Translations under genes and position numbers: made by a program
Notes under the pieces: generated by a model
Seen by the model: the letters and a program-made list of their open reading frames with translations, nothing else
Told to the model about the DNA's origin: nothing
Databases searched by the model: none
In this document: positions 1 through 11,344 of the stretch, piece by piece
Layout of the letters: every line of letters starts with the position of its first letter
How positions within the stretch are numbered: the stretch's first letter is position 1
Source: Anoplolepis gracilipes
Taxonomy: Eukaryota > Arthropoda > Insecta > Hymenoptera > Formicidae
Direction: 5' to 3'
Assembly: GCF_047496725.1 (NCBI RefSeq)
Contig: NC_132981.1
Location: 9,722,501-9,786,500, forward strand
DNA: 64,000 bases

Positions 1-117
1 TAAATGGTAAAAAAAGTTTTAAAGATTTTCAAAAAAGTTTGAGAAATTTATCCTTTACATAATTTCACGCCAGATTTTATATTTCTAGATAATAATATAT
101 TATTATATCAAAATAAA

Positions 118-148
<31 letters not shown>

Positions 149-3100
149 TTTAATTTTTGGCCATAGAAAGTTTACTTTAACTTGATCAAAGAATCTGTAG
201 ATAAAAAAGAAACACAGGAAAATCTAAGGCAGGCAGTACATGTATACAAGGTTCTTTAAATTTATTCGGCAGAATGCACACAAAGAACTTTGAAAGTAGC
301 TGCGGCTGACTTGTCGCATGCTAAAAAGTTTCCTAAGAAAGTCTTTTCGTGTTTCTTCTCGTCGGCCGTGCACACGGAATAAAATTAGCCTCGCGCACCT
401 TCGATCTATCGGAGATCAATTTCGACCTCGGGACGAGGGACCTTCGCGCGACGTACTTCCATTCTGTACGAGCCGCCTCTCCGTTTTTCCAACGATCGCG
501 GGCTCCGTCAGCCACATGACACTTTCGTAGGCGTTATTACATCGTTTTTAGCCCAGTTGCATGATAAAATGCCGTAAATAGAAACGCTATTGGCCAGGAA
601 ACACGTGCGGACCAGCCAGGGCGGACTGAATCTTCGCGTTTCGTCAGATCCATTTCGACAGCGAGGCCGCGTTTCGTAATGACGTTTCGAGTTTGCCGCA
701 CAAGTAAAAGCAACGGCGACGCAGCGCCAATAAAAATCGTTATCTCTACGCGTATACCTATCGCGTTATAATCTTTTTTTTTTTTTTTTTTTTTTTACGT
801 ATTGCGACGCGATTACCGACACAAGCTCGCGATCGTATTGCATGCATGTGTTTATATGCGCGATCAGTATCCGCTGACGATTGGTCCTCTCGACATATCG
901 GCTAGAGCCGACCTACTGCACGTGCCCCCATTCCCCTTCTCAAGGTGAATGACGAGCAATGAGTTATCGGACTTCGAGCTCGAACATTTCTTCGCTCTGT
1001 TAGGCGCTTTTGCCGTATTACCTGAGCGCGTGCGCGCGCGTCTTCTATAATCCGCGATACTTGTGCTTGTATATTATTCATCGACCGTTCCTACACAGTC
1101 GCATTGAAATAAATCGTGTGAATCAAGACCGCAGCGAAAATCGGAAAATCGTTGAAAAAGTACGGTTATTTTGTTCTTCTCGTGTTATCGTATATTAATT
1201 CCTACTATTATCGTTTACGATTGAAACACAATCGTTGAATAATATGTGAACTGCTGTAGTTATATGACCGATAACGTAATTGATATAATGCGAATTTGAT
1301 TAAAGTTAATAAAAGAGATTATATTTCAGTAATAAATTGGAAGACAATGTGCCTCAAGCTATATAAATATTTTTTTATTATTATTCACCTTTTAAAATGT
1401 TTAAAAATTAAAGTTGTTGGAAAAAGAAATATAAACTTTACATAAAATTTAATACTTTCTTGCATATTATTGTATTTTCTCCACATTTCAGATAGCTGTT
1501 CATGTACAAAAAAAATCCTCGATAGAATAAATTATAGTTTCTAACATGGCAATTAAAGTTTCAGAAAAACATCTCGAGAAGCATGGGTCATATCGTAATT
1601 TTTACATCAGGTAACATTTAATTGAATCGGTGTATAGGTCGCGTATTCACGACTTGTTTGTGTACGGGCTAATTGTTCTTGGCGACGTACAGGCGAATCA
1701 ACGATATTAAGGTTACTGATAAACCATCTCGCACTACATATGGCTCACCTGCTCGTTTCTTGAAACGCAGTTATGATGGCTACCGATATAAATCTGACGA
1801 AATGAGGAATTTTTGTACAGCAGCCAAAAAAATATGAAAGTCATGGTTTGTCGATCAAAACGTCAAATAATAAAGACAGAATTTTAATGGATATAAAGTG
1901 AAATGAATCAGAAAAATTAATGCTTGGAAAAGCATTAAAATATAAGTAATATTTCTCAGATATGTTTATGCTATCAATATATAGTATGCATTTAGAAATT
2001 TTTATAGCTTAAACATTTACATTACACCTTTTGACGCGTATATATCGCATGATATAGCGTTGATATTGCGTGTTACATTGTTAGATACTAGTAAATATAT
2101 ATTTTCAAATATCATAGGTATTTTTTCAATTTTATACCATAGAATCCATTATTTGGCATGGTCAAGAAATCGCGATGAAGGAAAGTATTGTATTGTGTAC
2201 GAATATATAAATTTTGGAACACGAGGTGCGTGGATTTAATAGCTGAACGACAACATGACGACATCCGCCATTTCTCTCGAATAGTATGCAGATCTATTTT
2301 CGAGTGATGGTTAAAATAGCTGAGCTTAAACTTCTGCTAGACACTGTCGGAGTTACTACGTTGGAAAGGAATTAGGTCAGACTTGGACGACAAAATAAGT
2401 ATCAGCGAAATAGTTTCCGATAACGCGAGCAGATAACAAAAAATTAGTGCAATTAATTATTAATAATAACCTCGATAATTCCTATCCGATATGCAAAAAA
2501 TGTTTGTCCCAAAATAATTCCTTGAAATATGATTATATGTATATATTAAATAAAAACACACACACACACACACACACACCTGTAACTATTTTTTCATGCG
2601 CGTCCATTAGTATTTTCAATATTCTTGGCGATTTTGACTAATTTGACGATTGCAATCATTTTTAGTCATTCTTGCTTCAGTTCAATCATAAAAATATAAA
2701 ATTATCTTGAAATAAATATATCTGTACATTTATAAGTGTAATGTTCAAAAAGAAAAAAACTTTTAAATAATTTAATAAAGAAATTCAATAGACGCGTGTA
2801 TAAATTCATCTCTAAACTCTTTTTATACAGATATTATTTTATTATTCATAAAATTATTACGGAAAATTATTGAATGAAATTTCAAGAGATTCATTACAAA
2901 GCGCGTAATTAATAATAAAAGTAATAGTAAAATATAATATAAACGAATTTTAACCAATACTATTATAATATCAACATAATAAAAGAGGTACACGTTAATT
3001 TTATATTAAATTTATTTGAATTAATCTTCTTCAAAACAACCAGCGACCACATATAAACGGAATTATTTATTCATTCACTAACTATATATGTTGCTTCAAA

Positions 3101-3395
3101 GATATATACATATAATGAAAGGTTCCGTTTGAGATCAATATCACGTTTGAAACGTAACACAACGTCAGCGCGTATAGGACGTAAATGGAGCAAAGTGTGG
3201 AAAATATAGAATTGAGGAAAAAACGTACTAACTCGTATGCTCGCGTTATTCATGTCATTATCTATTTCTATATTATCATTAATTATTTTTCTTCAACGAT
3301 GACACATGTAAATAACACATGTAAATTAAATAAAATTATGTCGAAAAATGAAACAGACTCCCGGAGCTTCAACCTGCTCTTTTAATGTGTATTAT

Positions 3396-3438
<43 letters not shown>

Positions 3439-4665
3439 ACATATAACGCGTGGTTTCGTTATCACGCGAATAGATACGTGAAACGATGGGCGGCGTGGCG
3501 CGGCGAAAGATAACCTGGATTCGACTGCGTAAAATTCTCGGAACAACGTCCATCGACTACAAGTTATGCCCTTAGATTGTGTTCGCTTACGACTTATGTG
3601 CGGTGTGACATTATCGCGCCATTAAAGCTCACGGTGTCACGCCGCACGGTAGCATGACTACATAATCGCCGAAACAATTGTTGTATTGGCTAAATTTAAA
3701 TGTGAGAAGCGTTTCTCTCCGTCTCTCTCTCTCTCTCTCTGTCTGTCTTCTTCTCTAGGAGTTGCATAACTCCTGGTGGCACGAGAAACACGTGGCGCGA
3801 TGTCGTGGCACATCGAACGAGCGCGAAACTGCGGAAGTCGGAGCGCGCGTGCCTTCCTCGTCGGCTTGCCTACGAGACCGCATGATTGCCGGCGCAGTTT
3901 TATAAGCGGGTACCTTTGACTATACTACCTGCTCGCGATCGATAACGCAATGCTACTCGGCTAAAAAAGTCGTGGCAACGTCTGTGCCATCGGTGTGCTC
4001 GCGAATCGAGCGAAACAACAAGCTCGCGCTCGACTCTTCGAGTTTTTCTCCTCCATTTCCGATCTCTGCAACTATCGAGTAAACGCGTACAGAAAAAGGG
4101 GTGTAATTTTGTTGTCGTGTAATTAGCCGTTACTACTTCGCTAATGGCTGTTACTACATCGTTAATAAAAAGATATTTTTCTGGAATTGATAATTAAACA
4201 TGTAATGTCAGTTTTAATTTATTCATTAACCAATTCAAACCAGAGCGGCTTGAATTTTTTTTTTTAACCACCGCAGAAAAGAGAAAACTAGTTAGTTAAA
4301 AATCCTTGGGAAATGGAGCACTCAGTCGAGCAGCTGTTTGTCCTCGCAAATATGTTTCATTCCAACAGTATGGAAAAATTCTCATTTCAAAGGTGAATAA
4401 ATTAGAGCAGTCATTGGAATATCGTTCTAATTCACTTTTTCAAAAGTTGAAAGAAAAATTTTTGATAAAATTAGCAATCTTTTTCACGAATTAAATTATC
4501 TTAATTTTGAGATAAAGTTCCTCAAGTTGTTAGAAAAAAAAAATGTATTAAATATTAATATAATAAAAAAAATCGTTGAAAAGTTTTCCTATTTAATATT
4601 TTACTAGGCGGTAACTTTCGCACCACGTGCTTTCTAAATCTAAAAGAATTTCGGAATCGACTGAC
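1..4665. other. Intron 1 side of the orb2 gene; no coding exon recognised
   Basis: This stretch lies downstream of the first orb2 coding exon in the direction of that gene and is therefore most simply intron sequence. I found no RNA-binding-domain exon of orb2 on the minus strand here, so the 3' exons must lie beyond the left edge. It is mostly AT-rich but contains two GC/CpG-richer islands, about 300-1180 and 3460-4110, that could be internal promoters or enhancers. Simple repeats are present: (TA)n at 117-140, poly-T at 774-796, (CA)n at 2553-2579, (TA)n at 3397-3425 and (CT)n at 3723-3740. Confidence 0.5.
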
Positions 4666-5790
4666 CTGCTGGAACGGGGGCAGCTGCAGCAAATCCCTCT
4701 CTTCGGCGGCGGTGACTTCAAAGGTCGGCGCTGGCTGAGGTGGATATATGTTGCCCTTGCCGGGATACGAGGTACTCCGACGGAACTTGACCGGGCTGAT
4801 GCAGGAGGGATGCGCCGCTGCTGGACCCGGATGGCCCGGAAACGTCGGACTGGGTTTACGGCCCTGCAGACCGGCTGCCACCGCGGCGGCGGCGTGCAGG
4901 GACGAGTGCAGCGGTGGTAGGTTAGGCACGGATCTGCCGCGATTCCAAGGTGACAGGCCCGGACTGGCGACCGCGGCCGCTTGCGGGCCCGCGCCCCACT
5001 GCTGCGGTGCCTGCGGTCCTCCTGACCACGCGGCGTAGCCCTTACCGGGTAGGTATACCCCTGGATGCGATGTCGGCGGTGGTTGTTGTTGTTGCTGTTG
5101 ATGTTGCTGCTGCTGTTGCTGTTGCTGCGCGGACGATACTTGCAGACCGTGTCTAGTGCCCGTGGGTGCACCCGCGTTACCATGTTGCTGCTGCTGTTGC
5201 TGTTGAGGAAAATTATGACTGGCCGTGATAGCACGACGTGTGCCGGTCGACACCGCGGCGGCGGCGGCGGCGGCGGCAGCGGCACCGGTGCTGGCGAACA
5301 GGCCCGCGGGCCCACCGGTTGGAAAGTTCTGAAAAGCAGCGATCGAGCCGTTGACCGGTAACGCAGCGTGCAAACCGTTGTCGTCTGGGGCGGACCAGAG
5401 GCTGGGCACTCGGCCACCAGGATCGGCGAAACCTTGCAGGGCCGAGGTTGTGCTACACGTAATATCCTTATCCGTTGACGAGGGGGTCGTAGGTGTGATG
5501 GCGATACTCTCCGCTTCGATCGCGTCCTTGGACTTGTCTTGTCCAGCTACTGTATCGAGAGCGCTACTCGGCGAGAGTGGAGCTGGTTTACCGGTGGCTT
5601 GCTTCTCGATCAGCAGATCGTCCTGCATCGTGGATGTTGTTACGGTGACGGCGGCGCTGCCGATGACGTTATTACTGCTGCTGCTACTGTTGCCGCTATT
5701 GTTGCCAGTGCCGCTATTGCTCGCGATCGTGCTAGGTTTCGGGCTAGTCAGGATACTGGAGAAGAGACTTGTCGTGCTATAGTCCCCCAT
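4666..5790 (-). CDS. orb2: Orb2/CPEB2-4-type cytoplasmic polyadenylation element binding protein, first coding exon
   Basis: First coding exon (375 codons) of a CPEB2-4 family protein, an mRNA-binding regulator of poly(A) tail length and local translation. The tandem RRMs and zinc-binding domain are encoded off the window. Landmarks shared with vertebrate CPEB3 are MQDDLL at about residue 55, PVNG..AFQNFP near 145-160, a tryptophan-containing AAWS segment, and an ISPVKF motif before the exon end. The exon carries a polyalanine run (about residues 170-178) and two polyglutamine runs (about 197-203 and 222-240), the prion-like region known in fly Orb2. The start is the ATG at 5790. The exon ends at a CAG/GTCAGT donor at 4665, and beyond this the open frame loses family character. 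Glutamines are coded by mixed CAG and CAA. MQDDLL could be an internal start. Confidence 0.85.
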
Positions 5791-6106
5791 AAATCACCGT
5801 GAAGCTTCCGGTGTCCACGCGACGTTGCGTCGCGTTAAGCAGCACTTTCAGCTAGGTCCGTTTGGAAACTGCTCGTCTCTCACGGCTCGAGGGTGTCGTT
5901 GTCGTTGAACGCGGGAGGATCGCGCGCGTCTCTTCCACGTAGTGTGACTCGTCGTTTCTGTCCAGCACGAGCTCGCGGGACAAGCTATCGATCCACGGTT
6001 GTACGCGTAAAAACACCCACGGAGAGAGAGAGATCCCGGAAACCGAGAGGCCACGTCGCGCGATGATCCTCTTCGTCGCGTGTTTCCCACTCTCGCTCTC
6101 GCTCAC

Positions 6107-6109
6107 CTT

Positions 6110-6156
<47 letters not shown>
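6107..6156. repeat. (CT)n microsatellite in the orb2 5' region
   Basis: Nearly uninterrupted CT dinucleotides for about 45-50 bases. On the orb2 strand this is a (GA)n tract, the kind of sequence bound by GAGA-type factors in insects. A regulatory role is inference. Confidence 0.8.
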
Positions 6157-6161
<5 letters not shown>

Positions 6162-7769
6162 CTACAACTTGTGTTATCTTTTATTCTGTTTCACCTTCTA
6201 TATTCACCTCCTCGGTCTATTTTTTTTCAAGAGAACCCACGATGCGGAACGCGTAGTCTCACTATTGCGTCTCCACGTCTTCTTATCACCGAAACCGTAC
6301 ACTTGTTCTCGTCGAAAACGCTTCCTCTAGCTCTCGACGTCACGTCGTCCCGGTACACTTGGACAGCGACTCTGTCTCCGTGGCATCCTCTTGGTTGTCG
6401 AAAAGCCAAGCTTACTCGGCGACGCGCGTTGTCATCGTCGTCGCAGCGCTCCGATGTAAAGCGCTGCTCGTTGCGAAACTGCTCTTGACTACCTCCCCCG
6501 CGTCCGTTCGCTCGCTCGACCACCGTTCTCGTGTGCGTTTTGTCCGGGAGCTACCCCCTGGCGAACATAATTTTGACCCTCTCGACGGAAACACACCGCT
6601 GGACCACTTGGAATCCTCCCAAATACGCAACGCAGCGCGCGCGACTACCTTTTGCTTCCCACTAGCACATACACACACATACACACGACTACAATACGAG
6701 GTCGCTCCGCGGATCGTATCGCAAAGACGGAGGAGCAGGAGGAGGTGGAGGTGAAGGTGGAGGACGGGAGGAAGGAAGAGCGTGTAGAGCGTACACGATA
6801 TGTTTTACCACCCTGAGCCCTGACGAAGTGACGAATCCACGTCCTTCGCGAGCGATTTCGTCGACGGCTGTGACACTTCACACTCACAAGAAATTTCCGC
6901 GAGATGAATGAGGGCTGCGACGAAAATATGATAAATAACCAGAATTTGCCGCGGACACTCGCGGATATCACGATAGTCGTGTATGTACTACTCCCCGTCG
7001 CCGATCGGCGATTGTTACGCGACGCGACGCGTATCGGTTGTCGCGCTCGCGAGTCGCGAAATCGATCGATCGTCAATAAGCCTTGTTAGATACGTGAGAC
7101 GCGCGGCGCGGACGGAGGAGAGTTCATCGATGTGTTTGTTGCACGCGCGCACACCGTGAGTCTCGCGGGAATACTGATGACAAAACGCGAACGCGAACGC
7201 GAGCGCGAGCGCGAGCGCGAGCCCGAGGTGCGTAGCGCGCGCGGGCGCGGGGGTCAGGTCAGGGTTACTACCACTTCACCGCGCTCGTCGTCGACTACGA
7301 CGTCTGTCCACCTAACCCGGACAAATCGGAGCGGGCAATCGGAGCGGATTCGCACACTGCGGTGACCGCGCGCGGCGGGCGACCCGTGGGTTCGCCTCTT
7401 CCACCGCCTCCACCGCCGATCCGCCTACACACGATATCCGTGCACCACCTCTGACCGCACACGTATACGTCGGTTTCTCCCACCTCCTCCTCTACGAGGT
7501 ACTAGCGACGGTCTAACGTTGCCACCCGATCGTTTCGCATATTTTCCCTCCCTCGACGGCACACCGTCGTTTCACCGTCGCGCGTACGCCCTCGCCGGGC
7601 CTCCGTCCGCCGCGCTCGAACCGTACAGAAGAGAAAGAATAGGAGAGGAAGGTTGGTGGAGGTGCAAGGAGGAGGAGGAGAAGGTGCAGGTAGTGGAGGC
7701 CCGAAAAACTCCAGTCGGTAGAACGTGTTTCGGTAACGCGACTTCGTGATCTCTCCTCTGTCGCCGGCG

Positions 7770-8090
7770 CTGTTGCTGCGTCGTCGTCGTCCTCGTCGTC
7801 GCCGTCGTCGTCGTCGTCGTCGTGTGTACCTCTCGCGCGCGCGCGCGCCGCAGCGGTGCGATTCGTGCGTCGTGCCGACTCTTGGAACACTGCGGCCGCG
7901 CCGCGGATCGGGGCATGCCACTGCCCCGTATTCGTCTACAAGTCGCCGTGTGACGTGTGACCTCGCGCGTCAAATCGTGCGCATTCGCCGATATTTGCCC
8001 GGCCTCCTCGTCGTCGTTGTCCTCGTCGTCGTTGTCCTCGTCGTCCTCGTCCTCGTCGTCCTCGTCCTCGTCGCCGTCGCCGCCGTTGCG
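7770..8090. repeat. GTC/GAC trinucleotide-rich region
   Basis: Two clusters of CGT/GTC/CCT triplets (about 7775-7825 and 8005-8090) separated by GC-rich unique sequence. On the opposite strand the triplets read as runs of acidic or basic codons, which explains the long but biased open frames here. No homologous protein is recognisable. Confidence 0.7.
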
Positions 8091-8250
8091 TCGGCGATTC
8101 TGCTGACGCAGGCGCCCTGACGCCGACGTCGCCACCGCCATCGCGGCCGTACCGAAACCACCACCGCGACGCCTGTCAACCCCACATACCGTGCCCGTGC
8201 CCGTGCCCGTGCCTCCTAGCCGCCACCTTCTTCTTCTCGTGACTCTCTAG

Positions 8251-9308
8251 TTATACAGAATGTCCTAAAATCATTCAATATATTCAGGTTTATAGGTTTC
8301 AAATTTTAAATAGTACATTTTAGTAAATTAAATTTACAGAGAGAGAGAGAGAGTATATTGAGAAAATAAAGTAAATCATAATTCTTCCAATATGACAATT
8401 AAACAGAAAATTAAAAAATAATATATTAAATAGGATAGATAGTGTTTCTGAAAATTATCATTGAACGATTTCACGAAAATGTCGCGAAGCACGAGAGAAA
8501 TTCAAGATGAATTCACTAAAGCAAGAGCAAATCTCAATATTCTTGAATGAAAAGTTCGAAAAAATGACTCGAATCTTTCTTAACAATGATCGACGCGAGC
8601 AAGCGGCTTGATAAGCGACTTCATACGTATATATTAAAGGAAGAAAGAGAAATAATACAGACAGAAGAGCTTGGCTGTGCAAAATAAAAATATCGCGACG
8701 AACGATTTATAGCGGCGGATAACGAGCATCTCGCGTGCCCGCGCGCGCGCGCGCGCCAGAGAGAGAGAGAGGGAGACAGAATAAAGCATGTGTCGTATAA
8801 TTGTACTCGAATCTCGCGCGCTTTCGTAACCAGGGTATCGTCTCGCGATAAGCTGTCTTGTCGGAGGCTGCGCGATGTGCGGTAAATCTCTCTCATTATT
8901 AGCTGCGGCATGCAAACTATGGCCGCGGACCACGGACATGGTGCGGCCTACATTGTTCGCGACACGCACATTCCTATGTTCATTTACTTCAACTTACATA
9001 TACGTAATGTTGCGTATTAGATGCTAGAGATACGATGTTTTCGCCGAGGGTAATCTAATCATATTTCCTGACGTCGCTGATACTAACAAGACGACGATAA
9101 AATCCTCGAGATTAATTTCCTTGCAAAATCGGCGTCTTTGTTCTTTTTCTTTCGGAGACTACACTACTTTGAAGAAATTGTAGGTAGATATTCGTACATT
9201 AGAGCTCGAATTGTTTACTCGAAGAATAACATTGTATTTTTTAATCTTTAAATATATATGGAGGTTGAATTTTCTCTGCAATAAAAAAATGGAGTAAAAA
9301 GAAATTCA

Positions 9309-9343
<35 letters not shown>

Positions 9344-9580
9344 AATTTAATACCATTATAATTGCATTACCTTACATGAGTGATATGATGAATTTGACAT
9401 TCTTCTCGACTATTTTAAACACTGTATTCAAAAATATCAGTCTGAAATAAATATTACTTAAATAATCACGTTCTATCGATGATAACGTTAAGCTCTCCAA
9501 TTTTTTAAGACGTTAAAGTAAATAATTCAAGATCGTTATACCAGAATTTAAAACGCTGTAGACCGCGACTTACCGCTACA
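8251..9580. other. Intergenic region between divergent orb2 and CHMP5
   Basis: No gene recognised. It contains (GA)n at about 8338-8353, (GC)n at about 8735-8756 followed by (GA)n, and a 32-base poly-A run at 9310-9341 that could be a retroposon tail or a simple repeat. Short open frames on the minus strand are AT- or repeat-driven. Confidence 0.5.
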
Positions 9581-9586
9581 AGTGTT

Positions 9587-9698
9587 TGATTGGACAAAGA
9601 ATATTTTGCTCCGATTGGTCAATCGAACGATTTCAGCGCCTGTGGTAGCAAAACAAACGCGGGCTAAAAATCACTATAGAAAGCTGATTCGCTATTGG
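9587..9698. promoter_or_regulatory. Cluster of three ATTGG (inverted CCAAT) boxes upstream of CHMP5
   Basis: ATTGG occurs at about 9589-9593, 9614-9618 and 9694-9698, within 300 bases of the CHMP5 start. The middle one forms a near-palindrome (CGATTGGTCAATCG). Repeated CCAAT boxes are typical of constitutive promoters. The assignment is inference from spacing. Confidence 0.35.
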
Positions 9699-9887
9699 AA
9701 AATATATTCGCGTCTAAAGAAACGTCGGTCATTCCGTCTAGAATCACGTCTTTTGTCGCAGTACGCTCTTGTCCCGTCCGTCTACATTACCGGGATTAAC
9801 CAGAATTCGCATCTCATATTTTGACAGATCGAAAAATATACCACGTGAGGATTGTCTCGTCGAAAATTTTAACTCTAATCCGCAAAA

Positions 9888-10947
9888 ATGAATAGACTTT
9901 TCGGACGTGGTAAGCCCAAAGAACCACCACCAAGCATCACAGACTGCATTGCGGGGGTAAGGAATATGATAAATTTGTTGTTGTCGAAAAAAAACGTACC
10001 TTCTTGTTTTCCACTTTTTTACTGCGTTATATATTATGTCGAGGAAAATTTTGACGATTTGAAAGTACGAGTAGACATTATATGACTCGGAGGAACTTGT
10101 TTGATAATTATATATCTTTACCAAGGTTGACAGTAGGGCGGACTCTGCAGAGAAGAAGATAGCCAGATTAGATGCGGAGCTAAAAAAATATAAAGACCAG
10201 ATGATCAAAATGAGAGACGGACCGGCTAAGAACGCGGTGAAAGCCAAGGCATTACGTGTATTGAAACAACGGAAAATGTACGAAGCCCAAGTGGACAATT
10301 TGCGCCAACAGGCATTTAATATGGAACAAGCCAACTATGCCACTCAAACATTGAAAGATACTCAGGCAACTGTAGTTGCTATGAAAGAGGGTGTCAAACA
10401 AATGCAAAAGGAATTCAAAAATATCAACATTGATCAAATTGAAGTAAGTCAAAACTAATCTAACAAAAGTTTTGACTTGAAATTTTGATGTAATTATTAT
10501 ATCTTGTTACTTTTGTGTATAGGATATGCAGGATGACTTAGCAGACATGTTAGAACAAGCTGATGAAGTTCAAGAAGCAATGGGTCGTAGTTATGGAATG
10601 CCAGAAATTGATGATGATGAGCTTGCAGCAGAACTGGAAGCTCTTGGTGATGAAATTGCTTTGGATGAAGATACCAGTTTCTTAGATGATGCTATTAAAG
10701 CACCTAGTGCTCCAGATAAAGAACCTGGAGCAGCTTCTGTCAAAAATAAGGTCTTTAATAAGAATATTTGTTAATTAAATAGTAATGTTGTCTAAAATAG
10801 CACAACAATCAAAAAAAGATAAATAGTTTAGATTAAAATAAAAACCAGTTAAGTATTCAATAAGGTAAGATAATATAAAATTATTTATGTTTATAGGATG
10901 GTGTTCCAGTGGACGAGTTTGGCTTGCCACAAATACCTGCTAGCTAA
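9888..10947 (+). CDS. CHMP5: Charged multivesicular body protein 5 (ESCRT-III, Vps60)
   Basis: Complete four-exon gene: 9888-9956, 10126-10443, 10523-10750, 10897-10947, giving 221 aa (human 219). CHMP5/Vps60 is an accessory ESCRT-III subunit that recruits LIP5/Vta1 and regulates Vps4 during multivesicular body sorting and membrane scission. The N-terminus MNRLFGRGKPKEPPPS, the basic helix KALRVLKQRKMYE, the FNMEQANY segment, the acidic stretch around SYGMPEIDDDELAAELEALG and the C-terminal DEFGLPQIPAS all match the family. All introns start with GT and end with AG, and the frame is continuous. The ATG at 9888 is the conserved start. Nothing is odd. Confidence 0.96.
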
Positions 10948-11344
10948 GAACAAAAAAAATGTAAATAAAATAATGTAAGTTTAAGAACATACATGCCCAA
11001 AGACACATGATCCTTTAAGAACACAGGATACGAGATGTGAAGCTTTTCTAATACATTCTTGATGCTATATGGATAATATTTTAAAGCTTTGTTGACAAAT
11101 CTTGCACGAAAGAAGTTTAGTTCCATACTAATAAACTTTTGTTATTGTCTTTAAAGTCACTTATTTTTATTAAATTAATCTTATGTTGTGTATATATAGA
11201 TATAAAAAATCTAAAAAACAAATAGATATTAATAATAAATACCGAAAGTCTTCTTTGCAATATGTACAAGCGATATAAAATGCATCTATGTTCCATCTCT
11301 CCAAATCTTTTTTTATAAATTTAATTAAATTCAATTAAATTTAA

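Larger units (their letters stand above)
5791..8250 (-). promoter_or_regulatory. GC/CpG-rich 5' UTR and promoter region of orb2
   Basis: About 2.4 kb upstream of the orb2 start is much richer in G, C and CpG than its surroundings and full of short-period repeats: a long (CT)n tract at about 6107-6156 (GA-rich on the gene strand), CGCGAR hexamers at about 7183-7222, GTC/GAC triplets at about 7775-7825 and 8005-8090, and CCCGTG hexamers at 8190-8213. The many open frames on both strands are what such composition produces and show no family resemblance. I read it as promoter plus long 5' UTR. The transcription start cannot be fixed by eye. Confidence 0.5.

Noticed and set aside
4627..5802. Open frames antisense to and in other frames of the orb2 exon
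   Set aside because: Shadows of the biased orb2 codons; poly-Leu/Ala/Ser translations.
5848..8185. Many open frames of 60-190 codons on both strands upstream of orb2
   Set aside because: They follow GC-rich triplet and dinucleotide repeats, overlap in several frames and show only low-complexity Arg/Ser/Asp runs; treated as 5' UTR/promoter.
9310..9341. Poly-A run as the tail of a processed retrogene
   Set aside because: No recognisable coding or element sequence precedes it on either strand.
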